In this document: positions 7,040-14,526 of the stretch, piece after piece
How positions within the stretch are numbered: position 1 is the first letter of the stretch
Layout: each line of letters starts with the position of its first letter
From: Urinicoccus sp.
GTDB lineage: Bacteria; Bacillota; Clostridia; Tissierellales; Peptoniphilaceae
Assembly: GCA_029983435.1 (NCBI GenBank)
Contig: JASBZN010000010.1
Coordinates: forward strand, 1 to 17,501
Direction of reading: 5' to 3'
DNA: 17,501 nt
Translations under genes and position numbers: made by a program
Notes under the pieces: generated by a model
The model's input: the letters and a program-made list of their open reading frames with translations, nothing else
Database searches by the model: none
Told to the model about the DNA's origin: nothing

Positions 7040-7552
7040 TTAATGACTCGCTTTCTTTAAGTTTTGAAAAATAGATGTTTTACTTAAAACTGGATAGAGA
7101 AGGCTAGCTAAAATACTGCCAGCTAGGCCTTGGAGAATATTGGGGACAAAGCTCAAAATAGCTGTGCCGAAATTATAGAGAATAAGGCCTTCTGCTAGTA
7201 AGTAGCCAAGGGCCATGACCAACCCCCCAATAACTGCACAAAGAGTAAAGTGGAGGGAGGTTTTTTCTCGAAGCCAACCAGTAACAAAGCCTTCTAGACC
7301 CTTTACCACCAAGGTAATAGGAGCATAGAAGGTATAGCCTGTAATTAAGTCTGCCAAAGCAGAGCCCAAGCCACCAACGATTCCTCCAGCTGACTTACCT
7401 AAGAGTAAACCAGCGCAAATTAAAATAGTATCTCCAATATTTAAATATCCCTTGGTTGCAGGGATGGGGATTTGAATTAGTATTGTTGCCACAGTTGTCA
7501 AAGCAATAAACATGGCTAAGATTGTAAGATCCCTTGTTGTGAGTTTTTTCAT
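7040..7552 (-). CDS. ECF transporter S (substrate-binding) component
   Basis: A small integral membrane protein of 170 residues with about five to six hydrophobic spans. It starts MKKLTTRDLTILAMFIALTT, the usual opening of S components, with the A-x-x-x-A-type helix for docking to the T component EcfT. GYLNIGDTILICAGLLLG (35-52), GGLGSALADLITG (60-72) and YTFYAPITLVVKGLEGFVTG (73-92) match the pattern of the ECF-ribofla_trS/DUF1393 group, where the P-x-T-L-x-x-K-G-x-E-G motif is typical. This group takes up vitamins or their precursors (riboflavin, pyridoxine and thiamine precursors among characterised relatives); the substrate here is not readable. No ATPase or T-component gene is present, so it presumably shares a group II module encoded elsewhere. 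The promoter is well formed and the leader is only about 27 nt, so there is no room for a vitamin riboswitch that might reveal the ligand. Confidence 0.9.
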   Translation of the reverse strand: MKKLTTRDLTILAMFIALTTVATILIQIPIPATKGYLNIGDTILICAGLLLGKSAGGIVGGLGSALADLITGYTFYAPITLVVKGLEGFVTGWLREKTSLHFTLCAVIGGLVMALGYLLAEGLILYNFGTAILSFVPNILQGLAGSILASLLYPVLSKTSIFQNLKKASH

Positions 7553-7585
7553 CTTTATCGCATCCTTTCATTAGCCTAAGTATAA

Positions 7586-7614
7586 ATTAAATCTGACCCC
7601 ATTAAAAGTATCAA
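7586..7614 (-). promoter_or_regulatory. Sigma-A promoter of the ECF-S gene
   Basis: On the minus strand TTGATA (7609-7614) and TTTAAT (7586-7591) are 17 bp apart, each a 5/6 match. Transcription would start near 7579, about 27 bases before the ATG. Confidence 0.65.
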
Positions 7615-7651
7615 TTTAGAAGAGATATATGGAACCAGAAGAAAAGCTTTC

Positions 7652-7680
7652 TTGTTTACCTGGAAAGGAGGGGGTATAAT
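7652..7680 (+). promoter_or_regulatory. Sigma-A promoter of the arginase gene
   Basis: TTGTTT (7652-7657) and a perfect TATAAT (7675-7680) are 17 bp apart. The AAAGGAGG ribosome site starts 12 bases later. It is divergent from the ECF-S promoter, with about 40 bp between the two -35 boxes. Confidence 0.75.
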
Positions 7681-7704
7681 AAAAAGAGATAAAAGGAGGA
7701 TAAA

Positions 7705-8616
7705 ATGAATCCGAAAGTAAACAATAGAATAGCCCTTATTGGCTGCCCTATGGACATGGGGGCCAGTATGCGGGGATGCCGGTTGGGACCAGAAGCCATC
7801 CGTCTAGCAGGTCTAAAAACCCGCTTGGAAAAAATTGGCTACCAAGTTATTGACCAAGGGGATGTTAATACAACCAATGCCTATGGTCACCACAAAGATA
7901 GGGAAAATTTAAACCACTTGGACCTAGTAAAAGAAGCCAATGAAAACCTCTATAAGAAAGTCCATGAGGTCATGGATTTAGGTCAATTTCCCTTGATTTT
8001 AGGCGGGGACCATTCCATTGCCATTGGGTCCATTAAGGCGATTTTAGACCACTATGAAGACCTGGGTGTGATTTGGTTTGATGCCCATGGGGATATTAAT
8101 ACGACAGATACTTCCCCTTCAGGCAATATTCATGGGATGCCTGTAGCAACCCTCATGGGGCATGGAAGCTCTCAATTAATTGATATTGGTCAAAAGGACC
8201 ACTTTTTAAAAAAGGAACACATTGTCTATATTGGGTCCAGAGATTTGGATTTTGGAGAAAGAAAGATTATGCGGGACTTGGGAGTCAAGGTTTTTACCAT
8301 GCACGAAGTAGATGCCCTTGGAATCCAAGAAGTAATGAAACAGGCCCTAGATTATCTTCGAGAACGGACCGAACATATCCACGTGAGTTTTGACATGGAT
8401 ATTTTAGATCCAGAAGTGGCCCCAGGGACTGGGACCAAGGTGCCAGGAGGCATGGCTTACCGGGAAGCCCACCTGTGTTTAGAAAGTGTTGCTCAAAGTA
8501 ACTCCTTAGTAAGTTGTGAGTTTGTGGAAGTGAATCCTATTTTGGACCATGAAAATAAAACGGCTGAAACAGCAGTGGCTTTGGCGGGGTCCTTATTGGG
8601 AGAATGGCTTATTTAA
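7705..8616 (+). CDS. rocF: Arginase
   Basis: Hydrolyses L-arginine to ornithine and urea with a binuclear manganese centre in the cytoplasm. The 303 residues match the usual arginase length. Metal ligands are visible as GGDHSIAIG (His103), WFDAHGDINT (Asp126, His128, Asp130) and SFDMDILDPEVAPGTGT (Asp230, Asp232). The substrate loop TSPSGNIHGMP (136-146), the GxxxxGxRxGPEAIR start (19-33) and the ending EFVEVNPILDxxNKTAxxAV are arginase rather than agmatinase features, because SGNIHGMP and the C-terminal EVNP-LD-N-TA motif mark true arginases of the Bacillus type. It stands alone between its own promoter and terminator, with no ornithine aminotransferase or urease next to it, so the fate of ornithine is not shown. 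The start has a perfect AGGAGG site. The symbol rocF follows the Bacillus orthologue. Confidence 0.94.
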   Translation: MNPKVNNRIALIGCPMDMGASMRGCRLGPEAIRLAGLKTRLEKIGYQVIDQGDVNTTNAYGHHKDRENLNHLDLVKEANENLYKKVHEVMDLGQFPLILGGDHSIAIGSIKAILDHYEDLGVIWFDAHGDINTTDTSPSGNIHGMPVATLMGHGSSQLIDIGQKDHFLKKEHIVYIGSRDLDFGERKIMRDLGVKVFTMHEVDALGIQEVMKQALDYLRERTEHIHVSFDMDILDPEVAPGTGTKVPGGMAYREAHLCLESVAQSNSLVSCEFVEVNPILDHENKTAETAVALAGSLLGEWLI

Positions 8617-8637
8617 TGGATTTTTAAATAAAAGAGA

Positions 8638-8662
8638 AAGAAGGGGAAGCCCTTCTTTTTTT
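8638..8662 (+). terminator. Rho-independent terminator after arginase
   Basis: AAGAAGGG (8638-8645) pairs with CCCTTCTT (8650-8657), loop GAAG, and the T-run continues to 8662. It lies 22 bases past the arginase stop codon. Confidence 0.9.
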
Positions 8663-8810
8663 ATCTTTCAAACCAAAGCCCCTTGCGGAAGCAGAACTTG
8701 TAAGGAATAAAAACTTAGAAAAGTGGGTTATCAAGACCTTTTTCAATAAAAATGAATATCTTTCTTCCTATTAAACAGATTTATTTTGTGAAAATTATGG
8801 ATCAATTCGG

Positions 8811-8827
8811 TATAGTTGTGTTATGAT
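8811..8827 (+). promoter_or_regulatory. Candidate extended -10 promoter of the fused activase gene
   Basis: TGT-TATGAT (8819-8827) is an extended -10; a TATAGT (8811-8816) lies just before it. No good -35 is seen at 17 bp, although TTGTGA at 8786-8791 is 19 bp before TATAGT. The rest of the gap 8663-8810 shows no gene, and no RNA that I recognise. Confidence 0.4.
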
Positions 8828-8864
8828 AAGTGTACAAAACTACAAAATTAAGTGATTTAATAGG

Positions 8865-8884
8865 AAGCTTTTTATAAAAAGCTT
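8865..8884. repeat. Perfect 20-bp palindrome upstream of the fused activase gene
   Basis: AAGCTTTTTATAAAAAGCTT is exactly self-complementary. It ends 8 bases before the AGGAGG ribosome site and is flanked by two TTTAATAG copies. It could be an operator for a dimeric regulator or, in RNA, a hairpin that controls access to the ribosome site. It has no following T-tract. Confidence 0.8.
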
Positions 8885-8904
8885 TAATAGAGAGGAGGCA
8901 AGGT

Positions 8905-11900
8905 GTGTTTCACATGGGCCTAGATGTTGGGTCGACAACAGTTAAAGTTGTTGTTTTGAACCAACAAAACGAAAGAGTTTATGAGAGTTATGAAAGACAT
9001 TACTCAGATATTCATAAAACTGTTCACCATATCTTTAACCAATGCAAAGATCAGTTTAAAGGTAGTGAGCTCACCGTTATTACGACAGGCAGCGGAGGTT
9101 TGTCTGTTCATAAAGATTTGGGGATTGACTTTGTTCAAGAAGTGATTGCAGGCAAGCTTGCCATTGACACGTTTATCCCTGAAACAGATGTAGCTATAGA
9201 ACTAGGTGGGGAAGATTCTAAAATCACCTACCTAAAAGGAAGTATTGAGCAGCGGATGAACAGCATTTGTGCTGGGGGGACCGGTGCTTTTATTGACCAA
9301 ATGGCATCTCTTTTGGAAACAGATGCCCAGGGTTTAAACGAAAGAGCAAAAAAACATACAAAACTTTATCCCATTGCTTCTCGTTGTGGAGTCTTTGCCA
9401 AAACGGATATTCAATCCCTGATTAACCAAGGGGCTTCAGAAAATGATATTGCCGCTAGTGTTTTTCAATCTGTTGTCAACCAAACTATTTCTAATCTAGC
9501 TTGCGGTCGGCCGATTCGGGGGCGGATTGCCTTTTTAGGGGGACCTCTGACTTTTTTAGACCAACTTCGTCAACGCTTTATTGAAACCTTAAACTTAACA
9601 GAGGACGAGATTATTGTTCCAGATCGGGGGGAACTCTTTGTAGCGACAGGGGCTGCTATTGCTTCTAAGTCTTCCAAAGTTTATACCATGGAGGAGCTAT
9701 GTTACCGCTTAGACCACCCGATCCAACACGAAAACCGAGAAAAGCGAATCCTAGAACCCCTTTTTAAAAACCAAGAAGAAGTAGATGCGTTTCAAGAAAA
9801 GCATCGAGGAAAAGACCTTCATAAACGGTCTTTAAAGGGATATCATGGAAAAATTTACCTGGGGATTGACTCTGGATCCACCACCTCTAAGCTTGTGGCT
9901 CTATCGGAAGATAAGGAAGTTCTCTATAGCTTTTATGGGTCGAATAAAGGACGCCCCATTGATATTATTAGAGACCAGCTCTTAAAGATTTACCAAGAAA
10001 AAGAAGAAGACGCCGTTATTGTTTCCACTGGTGTAACGGGCTATGGGGAAGACTTTTTAAAGGCAGCTTTTCATCTAGACTTTGGAGAAGTTGAAACGAT
10101 TGCCCACTATAAGGCTGCAAAATATTATGACCCAGAAGTGGATTTTATCTTGGATATTGGTGGCCAGGACATGAAGTCTATGAAGATTCAAGACAATACC
10201 ATCTCTTCCATTCTTTTAAATGAAGCTTGCTCGTCTGGTTGCGGGTCTTTTTTAGAGGCCTTTGCATCTACTGTGAACCTAACACCCCAAGAGTTTGCCC
10301 AAGAGGCTCTTTTGGCCAAAAATCCTGTGGATTTAGGGAGTCGGTGCACAGTTTTTATGAACTCCAATGTCAAACAGGCCCAAAAAGAAGGGGCAGAGAT
10401 TGGAGATATTGCAGCCGGTCTTTCTTATTCTGTTATTCGTAATGCCATTCAAAAAGTTATTAAGATTCGAGACCCCAAAGACTTAGGTCAACATATTGTG
10501 GTTCAAGGGGGAACTTTTTATTCGGATGCTGTTCTTCGAGCCTTTGAAAGAATCGCTGAAACAGAAGTTACTCGGCCCAGTATGAGTGGCTTAATGGGAG
10601 CCTTGGGAATGGCTCTTATGGCAATGGAAAGAAAGGAAAAAGTTTCGAAACTCCTGTCTAAAGAGGATTTGGAAAACTTCTCTTACCAGTCCAGAAGTAC
10701 TCATTGCCAACAATGTTCCAACCAATGCGCCTTGGCAGTGAATATTTTTAACGACGGAAGCCGGTATATCTCTGGAAACCGCTGCGAGCGAGGGGCAGGG
10801 ATGAAAAAGCCTAGCCTAGAACTTCCCAACCTATATGCCTATAAGTACCGTCGAATTTTTGACTATCAGCCCCTAAGAGAAGAAGAGGCAAAGAGGGGAA
10901 CAATTGGCCTTCCTCGAGTTTTAAATATGTATGAAAACTATCCTTTCTGGTTTACTTTTTTCACCAATTTATCCTATCGGGTCGTTTTATCACCAGAGTC
11001 CAATCGGGATCTGTATGAAAAGGGAATTGAAACAATCCCTTCAGAAACAGCTTGTTATCCAGCAAAATTGGTTCATGGACATATTGAAAGTCTCTTAGAA
11101 ATGGGTGTAAAGACTATTTTTTACCCAAGTGTTTTTTATGAAAAAAGAGAATACCAAGATGCCAACAACCACTTAAATTGTCCAGTGGTGGCAGGTTACT
11201 CCGATGTCATTAAAAACAATGTAGATGGTCTGAAGGAAAAAGGGGTAGAATTTTTGCATCCCTTTGTATCTCTAGACCAAGAAAAGAGATTGGTGGAAAG
11301 ATTAGAAGAAGTTTTCCCAGATATTCCTAAAAAAGAAATACGCCAAGCAGTGGCAAAGGCTTATGAAGAACGAGACCACTACCATAGAGACGTTAAAAAA
11401 GAAGGACAACGGGCCTTAGCCTTTATGGAAGAACATGGGTTAAAGGGGATTGTCCTAGCAGGTAGACCCTACCACATGGACCCAGAAATCAACCATGGAA
11501 TTGCCGAGTTGATTAACTCCTTGGGTTTGGTGGTTCTTAGCGAGGACTCTATAGCTCAAGATATTGCCTTGGATGGACCCTTAAGGGTTTTGGATCAATG
11601 GACCTACCACGGAAGATTGTACCGGGCGGCTAAGTTTGTGGGTCTTCACGAAGACTTGGAAATGGTCCAACTCAACTCCTTTGGCTGTGGTTTAGATGCT
11701 GTCACAACAGACCAGGTTCAAGATATTTTAAAGAGTTACCACAAAATTTATACCGTTATTAAAATCGATGAAGTCAACAATCTAGGGGCCATTAAGATTC
11801 GTTTAAGGTCTTTAATGGAAGCCACTAAAGAAGGTAAAGCAAAAGAAGATGTGACCCCCTATACTGCCAAAAAGAAAGAATTTACTAAGGAATTTGCCAA

Positions 11901-13107
11901 AACCCACACAGTGCTAATTCCCCAAATGGCTCCCTTACATTTTAAAATTTTACAACCGATTTTAAATGAAATGGGCTACAATTTTCAGGTTTTAGATACG
12001 GTGACAGATCAAGCGATTCAAGAGGGGTTAAAGTATGTAAACAATGATGCCTGCTATCCGTCGATGTTTGTAGTGGGACAGTTTATTGAGGCAGTAAAAA
12101 GTGGGAAGTACGATACAGATAATTTAACCCTCTTAATGAGTCAAACAGGGGGAGTTTGCCGGGCTTCTAATTACGTGGGTTTTATTCGAAAAGCCCTAAA
12201 AGAAGCAGGCTACGGCCATGTTCCTGTTCTAGCCTTGAGTTTTCAGGGAATTGAAAAACATGAGGGATTTTCCCTAAAACCGCAGTTTCTCTTCCGCTTA
12301 GGGCCAAAAGCGGTCCAAAGTTTTCTTTATGGGGATTTGATTATGCGTTTATCCAATGCTACAAGACCTTATGAACAAGTGAAGGGGGCAACGGATAAGT
12401 TAGTAGATCAGTGGACAGACAAGTTAGTAGAAAAGCAAAACTATTGGCAATTTAAGAATAATATCCGAGAAATCATTAAGGATTTTGATGCCATTCCCAT
12501 TCGCCATGAAGTAAAACCTAAGGTGGGAATTGTTGGGGAAATTTTAGTAAAATACCTACCAGCAGCCAACAACTTCTTGCAAGAAAAACTGGAAGCAGAA
12601 GGAGCGGAAGTTGTGGTTCCAGCTTTAATGGACTTTCTTCTTTATAGCTTTAAAAACACCAAAATTAAGGGAGAAAAACTAGGAAAGAGTCGTGTGGCTC
12701 CTTACTTTACAGAAAAGGGAATCGACTATATTGAAGGGTTGCGAGATACCATTCGAAAGGAGCTCAAAGGAACTCGGTTTAGCCCACCTCTAAGAGTGGA
12801 GGAATTAGCAGACTATGCGCAAGAGTTTGTTAGCTTAGGTCACCAATATGGTGAAGGCTGGCTCTTGACAGCAGAAATGGTGGAACTCATCCATTCTGGC
12901 GTAGAAAATATCGTCTGTGTTCAACCTTTTGGCTGTCTTCCCAACCATATTACTGGGAAGGGGGTCATTAAGGCCATTCGGGAAAAATTCCCTCGGGCTA
13001 ATATCATTCCCCTGGACTATGATGCATCTGCATCTTCTGTTAATCAATTTAATCGTCTGCAACTAATGCTGGCACAAGCGGAAAAAAACCTAGTAACAAC
13101 ACAATAA
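8905..13107 (+). CDS. Giant fusion: two BadF/HgdC-type activase ATPases plus DUF2229 and HgdB-like regions
   Basis: A 1400-residue protein of the 'acyl-CoA dehydratase activase-related' family, expected to be cytoplasmic and oxygen sensitive. Activase ATPase 1 spans about 4-255 (GLDVGSTTVK 5-14, GGEDSK 101-106, Cys122 in NSICAGGTG, Cys161 in SRCGVFA). ATPase 2 spans about 318-570 (GIDSGSTTSK 320-329, GGQDMK 419-424, Cys442 and Cys446 in NEACSSGCG, Cys481 in SRCTVF). A cysteine cluster follows (Cys601, 604, 608, 627), then a DUF2229-like region (about 668-890, ETACYPAK with Cys717, GRPYHMDPEINHG 853-865). HgdB-like segments follow, with NNDACYPS (Cys1050), GGVCRASNY (Cys1085) and CVQPFGCLPNH (Cys1338, 1344). 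In HgdC a homodimer holds one [4Fe-4S] cluster by two cysteines per subunit and drives ATP-dependent low-potential electron transfer; the fusion suggests reductase and acceptor in one chain. Start is GTG at 8905, 6 bases after AGGAGG; ATG 8914 is too far. The substrate is unknown. Confidence 0.92.
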   Translation: MFHMGLDVGSTTVKVVVLNQQNERVYESYERHYSDIHKTVHHIFNQCKDQFKGSELTVITTGSGGLSVHKDLGIDFVQEVIAGKLAIDTFIPETDVAIELGGEDSKITYLKGSIEQRMNSICAGGTGAFIDQMASLLETDAQGLNERAKKHTKLYPIASRCGVFAKTDIQSLINQGASENDIAASVFQSVVNQTISNLACGRPIRGRIAFLGGPLTFLDQLRQRFIETLNLTEDEIIVPDRGELFVATGAAIASKSSKVYTMEELCYRLDHPIQHENREKRILEPLFKNQEEVDAFQEKHRGKDLHKRSLKGYHGKIYLGIDSGSTTSKLVALSEDKEVLYSFYGSNKGRPIDIIRDQLLKIYQEKEEDAVIVSTGVTGYGEDFLKAAFHLDFGEVETIAHYKAAKYYDPEVDFILDIGGQDMKSMKIQDNTISSILLNEACSSGCGSFLEAFASTVNLTPQEFAQEALLAKNPVDLGSRCTVFMNSNVKQAQKEGAEIGDIAAGLSYSVIRNAIQKVIKIRDPKDLGQHIVVQGGTFYSDAVLRAFERIAETEVTRPSMSGLMGALGMALMAMERKEKVSKLLSKEDLENFSYQSRSTHCQQCSNQCALAVNIFNDGSRYISGNRCERGAGMKKPSLELPNLYAYKYRRIFDYQPLREEEAKRGTIGLPRVLNMYENYPFWFTFFTNLSYRVVLSPESNRDLYEKGIETIPSETACYPAKLVHGHIESLLEMGVKTIFYPSVFYEKREYQDANNHLNCPVVAGYSDVIKNNVDGLKEKGVEFLHPFVSLDQEKRLVERLEEVFPDIPKKEIRQAVAKAYEERDHYHRDVKKEGQRALAFMEEHGLKGIVLAGRPYHMDPEINHGIAELINSLGLVVLSEDSIAQDIALDGPLRVLDQWTYHGRLYRAAKFVGLHEDLEMVQLNSFGCGLDAVTTDQVQDILKSYHKIYTVIKIDEVNNLGAIKIRLRSLMEATKEGKAKEDVTPYTAKKKEFTKEFAKTHTVLIPQMAPLHFKILQPILNEMGYNFQVLDTVTDQAIQEGLKYVNNDACYPSMFVVGQFIEAVKSGKYDTDNLTLLMSQTGGVCRASNYVGFIRKALKEAGYGHVPVLALSFQGIEKHEGFSLKPQFLFRLGPKAVQSFLYGDLIMRLSNATRPYEQVKGATDKLVDQWTDKLVEKQNYWQFKNNIREIIKDFDAIPIRHEVKPKVGIVGEILVKYLPAANNFLQEKLEAEGAEVVVPALMDFLLYSFKNTKIKGEKLGKSRVAPYFTEKGIDYIEGLRDTIRKELKGTRFSPPLRVEELADYAQEFVSLGHQYGEGWLLTAEMVELIHSGVENIVCVQPFGCLPNHITGKGVIKAIREKFPRANIIPLDYDASASSVNQFNRLQLMLAQAEKNLVTTQ

Positions 13108-13112
13108 AAAAG

Positions 13113-13131
13113 CCCCCAAAAGATTTGGGGG
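13113..13131 (-). terminator. Terminator hairpin for the GtrA-rhodanese-SLH operon
   Basis: CCCCCAAA (13113-13120) pairs with TTTGGGGG (13124-13131). On the minus strand it is followed by CTTTTTTATTG, so it best serves transcription arriving from the SLH gene. On the plus strand no T-tract follows. Confidence 0.8.
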
Positions 13132-13136
13132 ACAGG

Positions 13137-13166
13137 AAAAAGGAAGGGAGAAACCCTTCCTTTTTT
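13137..13166. terminator. Bidirectional rho-independent terminator between convergent genes
   Basis: A 12-bp stem (13137-13148 with 13154-13165), loop AGAAA, has an A-run on its left and a T-run on its right. It can therefore stop transcription from both the activase gene and the SLH operon. Confidence 0.9.
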
Positions 13167-13175
13167 ATGAATAAA

Positions 13176-14159
13176 TTAAATAGAGGATAAAATTCTGGTC
13201 AGTTCAGCTCGAGTCACAGGGCCCTGGGGATCAAAGAAGTTCCCTTCTTTTCCATCCATTACGCCCTCTAAGCGCATGGTGGAAACAGCTTTTTGGGCCC
13301 AGGGGCTAATTTTTTCTTTATCAGCATAATCTTTGCTGGCCTTGTCTTGGTGGAGGTGGCCAACAAGATCTGTATACTGATAGAAAATAAAGGCAAGTTC
13401 TTCTCGAGAAATCGGGTCTTGGCCCCGAAAACTTCCATCGGGATAGCCCTTGATTAAGTCTTCGGCCAAAGCCCAAGATAGGGCCTCCTTGTACCAAGCA
13501 TCTGAGCCGACATCGGAAAAGTGCAGAGGAATCCTGTTTTTTTCCAAGCCCATCCATTGACTATGGGTGTAGAGGGCTTGAACCAACATTCCGCGGCTTA
13601 ACGTTTGATTGGGGTAAAAATTCCCATCTTCCATGCCCTTCATAACGGACTTTTCTTCGACATCTGCAATATATTTATTGGCCCAATGGCCCTTACAGTC
13701 AGGGAAAGAACTGGTAATTTCTGTCCCTGTGATTTTCCGGATAGGATCCATTAGGTCTTTACTGGCGAAGTAGGTAAAAGTTTTTTCGCCTTGTTTAAAA
13801 GAGTAAGAATACTGGTTTGGACCAAAAGATGGGTCTTCAAGAAGGGTTAATTGAGCTGAACCTTCTGGTCCTGTAAACTCTAAAAGAAGGCTCTTTTCGT
13901 CAGGGATAGAAGCTAAAGCGTAGTCAGAAGATACTTTTTTTAAAGAGCTTAAAACTTGGGCCACTTCTTGGCATTCTTTTGGACTTAAGTCTTTTATCTT
14001 ATGGGTCTTCACTTCTTCATCATAGCGGAAGAGACTGGCCTCTGTAAAAGGGTAGGAAGACCCATCTTGAAAAGAAAGGGTGTTCTTTTCGGTGGGCTTA
14101 AAACCCATGCAGGCAACGAGAACGAAACAGGCAAATAAGAGTGTACATAGTTTACGCAT
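13176..14159 (-). CDS. Putative lipoprotein with three S-layer-homology repeats
   Basis: A 327-residue exported protein. Residues 1-16 are a short signal peptide (basic MRK, then LCTLLFACFVLVA) ending in a lipobox L-V-A-Cys17, so Cys17 is likely lipidated and the protein held at the outer face of the membrane. Residues about 25-148 form a mixed domain that I do not recognise. From about 151 come three SLH repeats: FPDCKGHWANKYI (152-164) with GMEDGNFYPNQTLSR; FSDVGSDAWYKEAL (214-227) with GYPDGSFRGQDPISR; and YADKEKISPWAQKAV (278-292) with DGKEGNFFDPQGPVTR. SLH triplets normally bind pyruvylated secondary cell-wall polymer, so it may tie membrane to wall. It is last in a three-gene minus-strand operon, 29 bases after the rhodanese gene, with a clean AAGGAGG site. 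The third repeat lacks the usual YPDG, reading MDGKEGNFFDP. Function beyond anchoring is not readable. Confidence 0.88.
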   Translation of the reverse strand: MRKLCTLLFACFVLVACMGFKPTEKNTLSFQDGSSYPFTEASLFRYDEEVKTHKIKDLSPKECQEVAQVLSSLKKVSSDYALASIPDEKSLLLEFTGPEGSAQLTLLEDPSFGPNQYSYSFKQGEKTFTYFASKDLMDPIRKITGTEITSSFPDCKGHWANKYIADVEEKSVMKGMEDGNFYPNQTLSRGMLVQALYTHSQWMGLEKNRIPLHFSDVGSDAWYKEALSWALAEDLIKGYPDGSFRGQDPISREELAFIFYQYTDLVGHLHQDKASKDYADKEKISPWAQKAVSTMRLEGVMDGKEGNFFDPQGPVTRAELTRILSSI

Positions 14160-14188
14160 TGTTATATCCTCCTTAAATTGGACTTTTT

Positions 14189-14503
14189 TTATTTTTCCAA
14201 GGGACCAAACTCCCCTTGATAATCTAAAACACCACCGCAGTTATAGACCTCCTTAAAGCCCTTCTTTCGTAAAAATTCACAGGCTCTACCAGACCGGGCA
14301 CCACTCCGGCAATAGAGAAGGAGAAGGTCCTGGTCTTTAAAGGCTCCTTGGGCTGTTAAACTTACAAGCTGGCTCAAGGGGCACAAGTCTGCCTTGGGCA
14401 GATGGCCCTCTTGGTATTCATCTACTTCTCGGACGTCGATTAAGCGAGCTCTTTCAGGGTTTTTCTTATAGAGACTTGCAGCCTCTTTAAAAGTGATATC
14501 CAT
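14189..14503 (-). CDS. Single-domain rhodanese-like sulfurtransferase
   Basis: A 104-residue cytoplasmic rhodanese domain. The opening RARLIDVREVDEYQEGHLPKA (18-38) is the standard D-V-R-E...E-Y...G-H-I/L-P-x-A signature, and the active-site loop is Cys65-Arg-Ser-Gly-Ala-Arg70, the CRSGxR form that accepts a persulfide on the cysteine. The end, GFKEVYNCGGVLDYQG (82-97), matches the usual G-F-x-x-V-x-x-L-x-G-G strand with Cys89 in place of the leucine. The protein should carry or hand over sulfane sulfur; its partner is unknown. It lies between a GtrA-like membrane protein gene and the SLH gene, with gaps of 23 and 29 bases, so it is co-transcribed with functionally unrelated neighbours. It has a good AAGGAG site. 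Confidence 0.93.
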   Translation of the reverse strand: MDITFKEAASLYKKNPERARLIDVREVDEYQEGHLPKADLCPLSQLVSLTAQGAFKDQDLLLLYCRSGARSGRACEFLRKKGFKEVYNCGGVLDYQGEFGPLEK

Positions 14504-14526
14504 AAAAATCTCCTTTTAAACAAAAC

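Noticed and set aside
7553..7580. Vitamin riboswitch before the ECF-S gene
   Set aside because: The promoter at 7586-7614 leaves only about 27 nt of leader, too short for a riboswitch.
7705..8616. Agmatinase as the identity of this ureohydrolase
   Set aside because: SGNIHGMP and the C-terminal EVNPILD-N-TA motif match Bacillus-type arginase over the whole length.
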